From Fratercula arctica (lineage: Eukaryota; Chordata; Aves; Charadriiformes; Alcidae), in NCBI GenBank assembly GCA_947846985.1, contig CANTUZ010000001.1, positions 35,922,727 through 35,986,726 of the forward strand: a stretch of 64,000 nucleotides of DNA. Direction: 5' to 3'. Positions within the stretch are counted from its first letter, which is position 1, and each line of letters opens with the position of its first letter. The position numbers and the translations under genes are program-made. The notes below the pieces were generated by a model, which did not search any database, was not told where the DNA came from, and worked only from the letters and a program-made list of their open reading frames with translations. Positions 1 to 9,298 of the stretch are shown piece by piece.

Positions 1-2
1 GC

Positions 3-950
3 ACCCGAAGAGTGGCTGTCAATGGGTCCATGTCCAAGTGGAGGCCAGTGACAAGTGGAGTCCCTCAAGGATCAGTACTGGGACCGGTCCTGTTTAACAT
101 CTTCGTCAGCGACATGGACGGTGTCATTGAGTGCACCCTCAGCAAGTTTGCCGACGACACCAAGCTGTGCGGGGCGGCTGACACGCTGGAGGGAAGGGAT
201 GCCATCCAGAGGGACCTTGACAAGCTGGAGAGGTGGGCCCATGCCAACCTCCTGAAGTTCAACAAGACCAAGTGCAAGGTCCTCCATCTGGGTTGGGGCA
301 ATCCCAAGCACCGATACAGGCTGGGCAGTGACTGCCTTGAGAGCAGCCCTGAAGAAAAGGACTTGGGGGTGCTGGTAGACGAGAGGCTCAACATGAGCCA
401 TCAGTGTGCACTAGCAGCCCAGAAAGCCAATCGTATCCTGGACTTCATCAGGAGAAATGTGCCCAGCAGGTTGAGGGAGGTGATTCTCCCCCTCTACTCC
501 ACTCTCGTGAGACCCCACCTGGAGTACTGCATCCAATTCTGGAGCCCTTACTACAAGAGAGATATGGATGTGCTGGAACGTGTCCGGAGAAGGACCACGA
601 GGATGATCAGAGGGTTGGAGCACCTCTCCTATGAGGACAGACTGAGAGAGTTGGGATTGTTCAGCCTGGAGAAGAGAAGGCTCTGAGGAGACCTTATAGT
701 GGCCTACCAGTATCTTAAGGGGGCCTACAAGAAAGCTGGTGAGGGACTTTTTAGGATGTCAGGTAATGGTAGGACTAGAGGGAATGGATTAAAACTAGAG
801 ATGGGTCGATTCAGACTGGATGTTAGGAAGAAGTTCTTCACCATGAGGGTGGTGAGACACTGGAACAGGTTACCCAGAGAGGTGGTGGAAGTCCCATCCC
901 TGGAAGTTTTCAAGGTCAGGCTGGATGGAGCTTTGAGCAACCTGATCTAG
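3..950 (+). pseudogene. CR1 ORF2 reverse-transcriptase C-terminal region, one in-frame stop
   Basis: In its original element this protein was the LINE endonuclease/reverse transcriptase that copies CR1 RNA at a nicked target. Only the palm-to-C-terminal part is in the window. Visible motifs are [15 protein letters not shown] (nt 60-104, the RT block before the catalytic site) and the catalytic F-A-D-D box at nt 147-158, the CR1 form of the usual Y-x-D-D. After it come the conserved [19 protein letters not shown] and [12 protein letters not shown] blocks. A TGA at 684-686 interrupts the frame, which then continues without shift to TAG at 948-950. The aligned copy at 12.4 kb has arginine at this site, so a CGA to TGA CpG transition is the likely cause. 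No start codon is expected inside the fragment. Confidence 0.93.
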
Positions 951-960
951 TGGGAGGTGT

Positions 961-977
961 CCCTGCCCATGGCAGGG
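961..977 (+). other. CR1 3' UTR stem-loop
   Basis: CCCTGCC-CAT-GGCAGGG forms a perfect 7-bp stem with a 3-nt loop, 11 bases after the ORF2 stop. CR1 3' UTRs usually carry such a hairpin followed by the octamer tail, and both are thought to be recognised by the CR1 RT. Here the hairpin has no stem mismatch, which agrees with the good state of this copy. Confidence 0.7.
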
Positions 978-1216
978 GAGTTGGAACTAGATGATCTTTA
1001 AGGTCCCTTCCAACCCTAACAATTCTATGATTCTATGATTCTACATAGGGCTTTGTTGATGACTGAAGTTACAAAAAGTCTTCACTTAACATGAGCATTT
1101 AAGAGCCATTCTCTTGATACCAAATCACCTAGAATGCAACAGATTTTGATTCCATCACTTGCTTGTTTACCTTGATAACTGCATGTTGTATAATCCTTCT
1201 GGCTCAAAATATGCAG

Positions 1217-1424
1217 AAATCATAGAATCATAGAATCACAGAATTGCTTAGGTTGGAAGGGACCTTTCAGATCATCTAGTCCAACTATCAACCTAACTCT
1301 GACAAAAACCATCACTAAACTGTATCTCTAAGCACTATGTCTACCTGTCTTTTAAAAACGTCCAGGGATGGTGCCTCAACCACTTCCCGGGACAGCCTGT
1401 CCCAAAAAATCTTCACTGTAACTA
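1217..1424 (-). mobile_element. CR1 LINE 3' end, about 0.2 kb, reversed
   Basis: The left edge AATCATAGAATCATAGAATC is the reverse complement of the CR1 octamer tail. It is followed by GGTTGGAAGGGACCT and ATCATCTAGTCCAAC, the reversed pre-tail block of the 3' UTR. The fragment then runs into the last ORF2 codons (reversed 'GTCCAGGGATGGTGCCTCAACCACTTCCCGGGACAGCCTGT' region near 1361-1403) and stops near 1424. It lies only 175 bp from the end of the forward CR1 at 1-1042, so the two tails face each other. It is clearly more decayed than that copy. Confidence 0.92.
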
Positions 1425-1849
1425 AATAATTATTTTTGAGCAATTGGAAACTTATAAAAATCATATTAAAATATTTGGCATAGCATGCTTTTAACCAATG
1501 AAATCTAAAAATTCAAAATGGAAGTGTTTATCTTGCCCATAATACCTAACCCTGGAGGCAATGAATCATCTTAAAGAAGGACTGTTTCACAAAGCTGTTT
1601 TCATATGAAAATTAAAAGCTATTTCTAGTAGAGTTGTTTGTCAGGCACAGTTTTCTAGTTCTAGTGCATATTTTATACTTTAATGGCTGGTGAAATACTT
1701 TGCCTATACCAGATTTCACCTTCTGCTTTGTTATTCTAGTCTATTCAGTTAAAAGGGAGACAGCACATGATCTAAAAAAAAAAAGAAATTGTTAATGGAA
1801 ATAAAGTGCAAAAAGTGAAAAAGATTTACTCTTTCTATATCCGAAACCA

Positions 1850-1882
<33 letters not shown>

Positions 1883-2754
1883 TGTTTTATGTGTGGAGGA
1901 AGACGAGTGAATGAAATCTCTTCACACACTTATACACTAGATCATAAAGAAGCCTGGAATAATGGAGAAATAAATTGCTTTGACGTCTGTATTATAAAGC
2001 TAAGCATATGATTGTGCCATGAATGTAGTCTCTTATAAAGAATAATTTCCTGTATTGTCATAAAAAAATATGATAGTCCATTAATATCCATTCACATCTC
2101 TGCCTTTCTGATGCAGCTACCCTAATGTGTTTGCAGGATTTTTGAACAATCATGTTAAAGAGGATAGATATGCTAAATAAAGACTTTCCAAAGGGAACTT
2201 TATCCCATATTTGTTCCAAATGTTCCAGGTACTTTCTTTCTGAAATGTATTGACCATTATTGGTGACAAAGTATTACAGGATATGCTCCAGTACACAGAT
2301 CTTTAATCTTAAATCCTTATGAATGTCATGCAAAACTGAAAGACTTGTGATGTACTAGTTTTTTTTTTCTTTTCTGTGAAATACAAACTCCCTCTGTACA
2401 CTGTCTCTCCTCACATTTTTGTATCCCAGTTTTCACTTGGGTTTAGTCTCAAATAACCCAATTAGATCATATTTCTCTTTAAAGCATGGATTTTTTTAGC
2501 ATATTTTGTAGAAGAACTTGTTGAAACTTTAAAAGGAAAAAAAAAAAACAACAAAACCAAAAAAACAAAGACCACATGTCAAAAACTATTGTTACTAAAT
2601 CAGTAGATACCAAATAAAGTAATTATTATTGTATGATAATAAATAATACACAATGTTTCAAGTAACTAAAAGTAATAAACCCCAAATATTTCTAGCTTGT
2701 AAAATGTATATGTATAGCCTACTGGAAATATATGACTTGAATACTGAAACCTGC
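1425..2754. other. Unassigned AT-rich spacer with homopolymer tracts
   Basis: No gene or recognisable element. It contains an uninterrupted A26 run at 1856-1881, a T-rich stretch near 2360-2370 and an A-rich stretch near 2530-2570. The A26 run is not preceded by any retrotransposon I recognise, so I treat it as a simple repeat. Confidence 0.6.
1856..1881. repeat. (A)26 homopolymer
   Basis: Twenty-six uninterrupted A residues, preceded by CACTTTTT and followed by GTGTTTTATG. A tract this long probably varies in length between individuals and is prone to assembly error. Confidence 0.95.
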
Positions 2755-3500
2755 TGTGGTGGGTTGGCCATGGCTGGCCGCCAGACACCCACTAAACTGC
2801 TCTCTCACTCCCCCTCCTCCAAAGAACAGGGAAAGAAAATAAAATTAAGATGCTTGTGTGTCAAGATAAAGACAGGGAGATTGCCTACCACTTGCTGTCA
2901 TGGTCAAAAGAGACTCAGCTTAGGGAAAAATGATTTAATTTATGATCAGGTAAAGTACATTTGGATAAGGAGAAACAAAGGAAAAAACAAACAAGCAAAC
3001 AAACACCAATATCTTTCCCCTACCCCCTTTTCTAGGCTCAATTTCGATCCTTTGCTGACACCTCTACCTCCTCCCTTGTGAGCAACACAGGGGAATGGAG
3101 AACGGGGGCTGTGGCCAACCCATAACAGTTCCTCTCTGCCACTCCTTTCTCCTCACATTTTTCCATTTCTCCACAGGCTGCAGCGTGGATACCTGCCCCA
3201 CTGTGGTCTCCTCCATGAGCTGCAGAGTAATCTGTGCTCTGGCACCTGGAACACCTCACCCCTCTTCTTTTTCTCCAACCTTGGTGTCCTCAGGGATGTC
3301 TCTCCCCCTTTTTTTCGCAGTGTTTTGCCCTTTCTTAAGCATGCTTTCCCCAAGCCTGCTGGGGGATGTCACAAGTGTCTTGCAGTGTGTCCTTTGAAAT
3401 GGGCTAGAACTGGACAGAACCAGCTGTGTCTGGTTCCAGCCAGGAGCCTCTGGCCCCTGCTCACACAGACTACCACTGCTTGACATTTACACCCAATACA
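2755..3500 (-). mobile_element. ERV solo LTR, reversed (LTR family A)
   Basis: On the minus strand the element starts TGTATTGGGTG (ending at 3500) and ends CCAACCCACCACA (starting at 2755), a TG...CA LTR with imperfect terminal inverted repeats. It matches the forward LTRs at 8586-9298 and 51107-52044 in order and content: a U3 rich in short purine tracts, a central block with ATGGAGGAGACCACAG-like and TATGGGTTGGCCACAGC-like sequence, and a U5 with GGGAGTGAGAGAGCAG then GGCGGCCAGCCATGGCC. No retroviral coding sequence is attached on either side, so it is solo. The flanks (CCTGC on the left, CTGGC on the right) are not a clean duplication. The length of 746 bp against 938 bp for the 51-kb copy shows internal loss. 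Confidence 0.85.
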
Positions 3501-3689
3501 CTGGCAACACTTATTTAAGGGGTAGCTCCAGATAGCATAACAGTGACTTCAGAAAAACTGTATTGTGCCTTTGTTTTAGTCACCTTTCACATAGTCATAT
3601 ATTCACTTTTTTAAAACCTTGTTTCTTTTCTTAATATATCACAAATATTGTCCTTACAGGAAATCTATTTTAGACAGGTAACCTGTCTT

Positions 3690-3827
3690 TTTCAAATCAG
3701 GTATCCTGGGAAGAGCGTAGGGGTGTTGCCTAGTTGTGTAGGGATTGGGTCAGGAAGGCCAAGGCACAGCTGGAGATGAAGTTGGCAAGAGATAAAAAGA
3801 ATAATGAGAAAGACTTCTATAGGTGTA
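3690..3827 (+). mobile_element. CR1 LINE ORF2 fragment, left part (split by an LTR)
   Basis: Forward CR1 sequence from the region between endonuclease and reverse transcriptase of ORF2. The frame starting near 3734 reads R-x-W-V-R-K-A-K-A-Q-L-E then L-A-R-D-x-K-N-N-x-K-x-F-Y-R, a recognisable CR1 block. A TAG lies just upstream near 3730, so the frame is already broken. The 5' truncation is somewhere near 3690 and is blurred by decay. The fragment stops at the LTR at 3828 and resumes at 4403. Confidence 0.85.
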
Positions 3828-3973
3828 TGTCATGGTTTAACCCCAGATGGCAGTTAGGACCACGCAGCCACTCACAAAGTTCTCCCCCTTCCTCCAGGTG
3901 GGCAGGGAGAAGAGGGAGAAAAGGAGGGGAAAGGGAAAGGGAAAAAAGCCCTCATGGGTTGAGATAAAGACAG

Positions 3974-3979
3974 TTTAAT
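3974..3979 (-). terminator. ATTAAA polyadenylation signal in LTR (minus strand)
   Basis: Reads TTTAAT on the plus strand. It is upstream of the conserved reversed TTATCTCAACCCATG block that marks R/U5 in this family, the same spacing as ATTAAA at 25816-25821 in the forward relative. Confidence 0.55.
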
Positions 3980-4140
3980 GGAACAGTAACAGAAAATGAA
4001 AAATAACAATAACAATAATAATTATTATTAAAATGGTAAAAGCATATACAAGACAGATCACTGTTACCACCCTATAAATTGGTGAATTGGCACTGCCCTG
4101 AGCAGTGATTGCGAGTATCGCCCTCCCCTGACTAACACCA

Positions 4141-4148
4141 TTTATATA
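4141..4148 (-). promoter_or_regulatory. TATA box of LTR (minus strand)
   Basis: Minus-strand TATATAAA, about 165 bp upstream of the ATTAAA signal in transcription direction and downstream of the GTGCTC-rich U3 block. It is positioned as the core promoter of the LTR. Whether it still fires cannot be judged. Confidence 0.55.
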
Positions 4149-4402
4149 CTGAGCACGACAGCTACGGTATGGAATATTCCGTTGGCCATTCCATCACTCT
4201 ATCTATGCTCCTTATCAGCTTCTGTGGGAAGCTGAAAAAAGTCTTTGAAAAATATAAACATCACCTGGCAACAACTAAAGCAATATGCATTGCTGACCGT
4301 CGCTCCATACCAAATCTGAAACACAGTAACTACTAGGAAAAAAAAAAAAACAAAACAAACCAAACCAAAACCTAAAACTCTATCCCAGCTGAAACCAGGA
4401 CA

Positions 4403-4922
4403 GTATATCAGCCAGAAAAGGAAGGTCAAAGATAGTGTACCCCTACTAATGAACAGGACTGGCAAACTGGTAAGAACAGACGAGGGGAAGGCTGAGGTAC
4501 TCAACAACGTTTTTACATCAGTCTTCACCAGCAATCTCTCTCCCTACACCTGTTGAGTGGATGGACCACAAGGCAGAGACTGGGAGAGCAAAGTTCCTCC
4601 CACTGTAAGAGAAGATCATATTCGTGGCCACCTGAATGTACAGAAGTCTATGGGACCTGAGGAGATGCATCCCAGAGCCCTGAGGGAATTGGCTGATGTA
4701 GTTGCCAAGCCACTCTCCATGATATTTGAAAAGTCATAGCCATCAGGTGAAGTCCCTGGTGACTGGAAAAAAAGAAACATTGCACCCAGTTTTAAAAAGG
4801 GTAGAAAGAACCTACCAACCTGTCAACCTCACCTCTGTGCCTGGGGAGATTGTGGAATACATCTCCCTAGAAGTTATGCTAAGGCACATGGAGGACAGGG
4901 AGATGATTCGAGACAGCCAACA
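4403..4922 (+). mobile_element. CR1 LINE ORF2 fragment, right part (RT N-terminal region)
   Basis: Continuation of the CR1 fragment from 3827 after the inserted LTR. It encodes the region leading into the RT fingers: an E-V-L-N-N block, [19 protein letters not shown] and [13 protein letters not shown]. Stops are TGA at 4554-4556 (most likely an old CGA arginine codon) and TAG at 4737-4739 (most likely a tryptophan TGG). A frame change near 4815 moves the remaining R-H-M-E-D-R-E block into another register. The 3' side ends abruptly near 4922, with no octamer tail, so the remainder of the RT and the 3' UTR are missing by deletion. Confidence 0.9.
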
Positions 4923-5417
4923 ATTGATACCGTTGTTGATATTTGAAACAAAAAGCTGTTGCTTGGTTTCCAAACCACTCCTACTTTCTGTGTGTGTGTG
5001 TGTTTTTTCTGGTTTATACCTTTAAAGTGATTGTCATGGAAAGAAAGATGTGACCTGATACATGTAAACAGCAAGATAAAATTAACATAGGTTGATGTTG
5101 ACTACATTGTCTTTATGTAATGTTTAGATACATATCAACTTGTTTCTCAAGTTGCATTTAATTCCAGATGCTTTTAAACACTGTTTCAACTAAAATTTAT
5201 CATTTTGATACATATTGTTGATTATTTAATGCTTCATCTTCTACTATTTTGGCCCATTGAAGATTTTTTTGTAAAATAAAAAAAAATGTTATTACTGCAT
5301 TTAAAAGTTTAACTTATATGTTTTTGTCATATGCAACTAATTTAAAAATTCACTTCATATGAAAATGAAAATTATTATATTTTCTTGTGGAGAAAAGATT
5401 TTCTAATTGCTCTGTTT
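4923..5417. other. Unassigned AT-rich spacer
   Basis: Nothing recognised. It contains a short (TG)n tract near 4989-5003. Confidence 0.55.
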
Positions 5418-5535
5418 AGAATCATAGAATGGTTTGGGTTGGAAGGAACCTTTAAAAGTCATCTAGTGCAACCCCCTTGAAATAAGCATTGATGCACAGG
5501 GACACCTGATGCGTTGAACAGTATGCAGATCAGCA
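5418..5535 (-). mobile_element. CR1 LINE 3' tail remnant, reversed
   Basis: AGAATCATAGAATGGTTTGG then GTTGGAAGGAACCTTTAAAA and CATCTAGTGCAACCCCC is the reversed CR1 3' UTR end. CAGGGACACCT near 5498 keeps the reversed 3' UTR hairpin region. After about 5510 the match fades, so the right edge is approximate. Confidence 0.85.
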
Positions 5536-6810
5536 CAGTTCATTCAGTTGAATGTTTTGGCAGAGCCTGCTGTAAAATGCATCCAATAACAAGCTTACAT
5601 CATCTAACTTTATGCAATGTAGATTTATTGTGTATATGTTTCTAACATGATTCAGTCCATTGCTTTTTCCTTAATTTTGTTTGAAGGTGCTGCATGTTTT
5701 CCATAGAAGTAACATAAATAAATATTGTGCCATTTTAGTTATTTTTTGCCTCTATGAATGAGAAAAGTCAGGCAATTTGATATAATCTGAGTGGAGATCT
5801 TTCAGTGATTAAGGCAAGAAGCATTTATAAAGAAACTAAATGAGATCTTTTAAGTGAACAAAACTAGTTCTTCATAACAGCATAAGAATTAAGATTTCAC
5901 AGCATGATCCTTCTACACAGATGCCAAGAACTCGTATGGATTATTAAAACACAAATGAACTTTTAAGAAGCTATAATGATCTATACACTACAAAAATGTT
6001 TAAATGAAAATAGAAAATTAAATTTAATAGCATTACTTCATGAACATCAAAGCTAAGGATGCAGACAAGTTAAAAGATTTTGAGAGTTTATTACATCTAA
6101 AATAACCCACCAAGTAATTGCATTCTCAAAATCTCTAATGTGGAGAACTGCATTTTGCAGATCCCAAGCATGACTAAGTGGGTGAATAAGGACTCTAGAT
6201 GCTCTTTTTCACCCCACATAGAGATGTATTGTAAGCCCAGGTTGTTAATAAGGATACAGAGTTTGTCCCTATAGTTTCCTCTTTCATATAAGCAGTTAGG
6301 GAGTAGATGAGGTGAGGAATGAGTCATCACCTACTACAAAAAGGGTAGTAACTTGGTATTACTAGAGGTCAGCAAAAAATTACACTTACTGTTAATCCTA
6401 GGGCTGCTCTATTCTGTACTATATAGATTCTTAAATGACCTCATCACCAGGAATCTAAAAATGGGACTTGGCACCTAAAAGTTTTTAAATGAGGATTTTG
6501 ACGTGCATTGAGAACTTAGGATGAGCTTAAGTGAGATTAGTTGCCCACACAATAGGTGTTTATTGCCATTCAAGTTTTCATAAAGCTGGCAACCTTGTCA
6601 CGGGTGTGTCAGATATGGCACACAGGTGTAGATCTATGGGAGGCCCATCTGGTATGAGAGACAGAAAACTAGAGCATCTGAAATAGAACTAGACTCCAGT
6701 TTCAGGCAATTAAATACTAACTGTAGTCAACAGAGACAGTGATGTCTGTCCAGTTCCTCCTAATATTGACATTTATATTTGACAGCTCTTTGAGTGTCAT
6801 TGTGTGTAAG
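5536..6810. other. Unassigned spacer, 1.3 kb
   Basis: AT-rich sequence without recognisable coding or repeat content. Short open frames (for example 6097-6330 on the minus strand) have no recognisable domain and the composition of chance ORFs. Confidence 0.55.
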
Positions 6811-8159
6811 GTTGATTCTTCAAGAAGGGCCAGAAGGAGGACCTGGGGAACTTACAGGCCTATCAGCCTGACCTCAGTGCTGGGGAAGGTTATGGAGCAG
6901 ATCGTCTTGAGGGCTATCACACAGCACATACAGGACAACCAGGTGACTGGGCCCAGTCAGGATGGGTTTATGAAAAGCAGGTCCTGCTTGCCAAACATGA
7001 TCTCCTTCTAGGAAAAGGTGACCCCGTTAGTGGATGAGAGAAAAGCTGTGAATGTTGCCTACCTAGACTTTAGAAAAGTTTTTTCCCATGGCATTCTTCT
7101 GGAGCAACTAGCTGCTCATGGCTTGGATGGGCATATGCTTCACTGGACAGAAAACTGGCTGGATGGCTGGGCCCAAAGAGTGGTGCTGAGTGGAGTTAAA
7201 TCCAGTTGGCCACCAGTCACAAGTGGTGATCCCAAGGACTCAGTATTGGGACCTGTTCTGTTTAATATCTTTATCAATGATCTGGACGAGGGGATGGAGT
7301 GCACCCTCTGTAAATTTGCAGATGACACCAAGTTGCGCTGAAGTGTTGATCTACTTGAGGGTAGGAAGGCTCTACAGAGGGATCTAGACAAGCTGGATGA
7401 ATAGACTGAGGCCAACTGTATGAGATTCAACAAGGCCAAGTGCCAGGTCCTGCACCTGGGTCACAACAACCCCAAGAAATGCCAGAGGCTTAGGGAAGAG
7501 TGGCTGGAGATCTGCCTGTCAGAAAAGGACCTGGGCGGGTATTGGTACACAGCTGTCTGAATATGAGCCAGCAGTGTGTCCACGTGGCCAAGAAGGACAA
7601 CAGCATTCTGGCTTGCATCAGGAATAGTGTGGACAGCAGGACTAGGGAAGGAATTGTTCCCCTGTACGCAGCACTGGTGAGGCTGCACCTCGACTACTGT
7701 GTCCAGTTTTGGGCTCCTACTACAAGAAAGATACTGAATTAAGCAAGTAAAGGGTCTAGAGCACAAGTCTTGTGAGGAGCTGCTGAGGGAGCTGGTGTTG
7801 TTTAGTCTGGAGAAAAGGAGGCAGAGGGAAGACCTTATTGCTCTCTACAACTACCTGAAATGTGGGAATCAATTTATTTTCCTGAATAACAAGTTATGGG
7901 ACAAGAGGAAATGACCTCAAGTTGCACCAGGGGAGGTTTAGATTGGAAATTTGGAAAAATTTCTCCACTGAAAGGCTTATTAAGTGTTGGAACAGGCTGT
8001 CCAGGGAAGTGGTTGAGTCTCCATCCCTGGAGGTACTTAAAAGATGTGTAGACATGGTGCTTAGGGACATAGCTTAATGGTGGACTTGGCAGTGTTAGGT
8101 TAACGGTCGGACTTGATGATCTTAATGGTCTTTTCCAACCTAAATGATTCTATGATTCT
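6811..8159 (+). mobile_element. CR1 LINE, 1.35 kb, broken ORF2 plus 3' tail
   Basis: Forward CR1 starting inside the RT domain (F-K-K-G-Q-K-E then G-x-Y-R-P-I-S-L-T-S-V) and running to the tail AATGATTCTATGATTCT ending at 8159. Its pre-tail block GATGATCTTAATGGTC then TTTTCCAACC differs from that of the 1-1042 copy, so it belongs to a different CR1 subfamily. The [10 protein letters not shown] and F-A-D-D-T-K-L motifs are intact at about 7246-7275 and 7315-7326. It is 5'-truncated, as most CR1 copies are. Confidence 0.95.
6820..8040 (+). pseudogene. CR1 ORF2 remnant with several stops and frameshifts
   Basis: Breaks that can be read directly: a 1-bp register change near 6850 inside the G-N-Y-R-P block; TAG near 7009-7011 in the F-Y block; TGA at 7339-7341 right after the F-A-D-D-T-K-L box; TAG near 7402 where other copies have tryptophan; and loss of register near 7540. 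Downstream blocks for the [12 protein letters not shown] segment and the [10 protein letters not shown] segment are still recognisable in different frames. It cannot encode a working RT. Confidence 0.88.
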
Positions 8160-8585
8160 GTTGCAATTTGAAACTTGAGATCAATTTGAAATCAGTTTGA
8201 GATCAGAATTGTCATGCTCCATGTGGATGCCTCAGGTACTTTAGAAGTCAAAGCACAAATACACAGCTTGTTATTGTAATGTTAAAATGTAATGCCAACT
8301 TCTTATTGGATACATTTTAAAGCAGATTTTGCCAAAATTTTAAATTGAAGGACCTGCACTGAATCTGTGTGTCAGATATTAAATTCAGTTTGCAGCACAG
8401 AAAGTAATAGAAAAGAAAAAGAAATGTTCAGCACTCAGGAAAACATTCTGTCAGTCAAATTTGTAGACTGACTTCTTACCAGAAACATATACATATTTTT
8501 CTACATGATCTCAAAATTAGATTGTGCAGAACTGTATCTTGCAATAAAACACAGAATAAAAATAAAACCTAAAAAATATCAATGA
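8160..8585. other. Unassigned spacer
   Basis: AT-rich sequence between the CR1 tail and the LTR. It contains TTGAGATCAATTTGAAATCA-like local repeats around 8170-8210 and nothing else recognised. Confidence 0.5.
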
Positions 8586-9298
8586 GCAAACATTTTGCTG
8601 GTGGCATGTCCAGGGAAAACACATTTGAAAAAGGGCAAACCACTGCATGGCAGTGAGGGGCAAGTAGGGAAGTGTAAGTGTGTGAGAAAGAGGCCTGTGA
8701 GCACCAATGTTGGACAAGAAGGAGGGAGAAGAGAGGCTTCAGGCACCAGAGGAGACATTCCTCTGCAGTCCCTGGAGAGGATCAAAGTGGAGCAGTTATT
8801 TCCCTGCAAACCATGGAGGGCCACTCTGAAGCAGATATCCATGCTGCAGCCCATGGAGTATCCTGTGTTGGACGTTTCCTGAAGGACTGCAACCTGTGGG
8901 AAGGACCCATACTGGAGCAAGGGAAACGTGAGGAGGATGGAGCAGCAGCAAGGGACTGTTATAGACTGACTGCAACCCCCCATTCCCCATCCTGCATGCA
9001 TTGCTCATGGAGGAGGAGGTAGAGGGGTTGGGAACAAAGGAGTGAGGTTGACCCTGGAAAAGGGATGGGGGGACGGTGTTGTTTTACATTTGTCTTTGTT
9101 TCTCACTATCCTACACTTTTAATTGGCAATAAACGAAATAAATTTTCCCTAAGTTAATTCTGTTTTGCCCATGTGATAAGCAATCTCTCTCTCTTTATTT
9201 AAACACACAAGCTTTTTTGTCTTATTTTCTCCCATTGTTCTGCTGAGAATGGGGAGTAGCTAGGTGGGCATCTGGCAGCTGGTTAAGGTCCCTGCACA
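8586..9298 (+). mobile_element. ERV LTR, forward, 5'-truncated (LTR family A)
   Basis: Same family as 51107-52044. Shared landmarks in order are GGTGGCA...ACATTT...AAGGGCAAA, the GAAGGAGGGAGAAGAGAGGC block, CTGCAGCCCATGGAG, GGAGCAAGGGAAA, TGTTATAGACTGACTGCA, the ACTTTTAATTGGCAATAAA polyadenylation block and the terminal GCACA at 9294-9298. About the first 180 bp present in the 51-kb copy are missing, so the left edge is a truncation and no target duplication can be read. The 3' terminus (GGTTAAGGTCCCTGCACA) has diverged from the family's AACCCACCACA end. Confidence 0.85.
9128..9133 (+). terminator. AATAAA polyadenylation signal in LTR
   Basis: AATAAA within AATTGGCAATAAACG, at the same place as AATAAA 51854-51859 in the 51-kb relative. 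The conserved position supports the forward orientation and the R/U5 boundary shortly downstream. Confidence 0.6.

Larger units (their letters stand above)
1..1042 (+). mobile_element. CR1 LINE, 3' half, well preserved; 5' side runs off the window
   Basis: Forward CR1 retrotransposon covering the C-terminal half of the reverse-transcriptase ORF2, the short 3' UTR and the terminal octamer tail (AATTCTATGATTCTATGATTCT at 1021-1042, written here as its repeat unit ATTCTATG). The frame is already open at base 3, so the element begins upstream of the window and its 5' truncation point cannot be seen. It is the least decayed CR1 copy here: its frame survives about 315 codons with one stop. The 3' UTR contains a perfect short hairpin at 961-977 and a GATGATCTTTAAGGTCCC-type block just before the octamers. 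I am sure of the family; I do not name a subfamily. Confidence 0.97.
3828..4402 (-). mobile_element. ERV solo LTR, reversed (LTR family B), inserted in CR1
   Basis: On the minus strand this 575-bp LTR starts TGTCCTGGTTTCAGCTGGG and ends GGGGTTAAACCATGACA. A minus-strand TATATAAA lies at 4141-4148 and an ATTAAA polyadenylation signal at 3974-3979, in the order expected for U3-R-U5. It interrupts a CR1 reading frame and is flanked by GTGTA (3823-3827) and GTATA (4403-4407), a 5-bp target-site duplication with one transition. If the LTR and one duplication copy are disregarded, the CR1 frame stays in register, which independently supports both boundaries. A 5-bp duplication fits ERVL-like avian LTRs better than the 6-bp type. 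No internal retroviral sequence is present. U3 contains an A-rich run near 4340-4365. Confidence 0.92.

Noticed and set aside
1856..1881. A26 run as the poly(A) tail of a processed pseudogene or SINE
   Set aside because: No body of a retrocopy can be seen upstream and no target duplication was found; the same applies to the A runs at 15292, 17801 and 50585.
3038..3486. ORFs on both strands, 66-100 codons
   Set aside because: Inside the reversed family A LTR; not genes.
2755..4402. Two nearby reversed LTRs as the ends of one provirus
   Set aside because: They belong to different families with different ends, and the sequence between them (3501-3827) is ordinary DNA plus CR1, without retroviral genes.
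8579..9022. ORFs of 95-140 codons on both strands
   Set aside because: Same LTR family and same artefact as at 51 kb.
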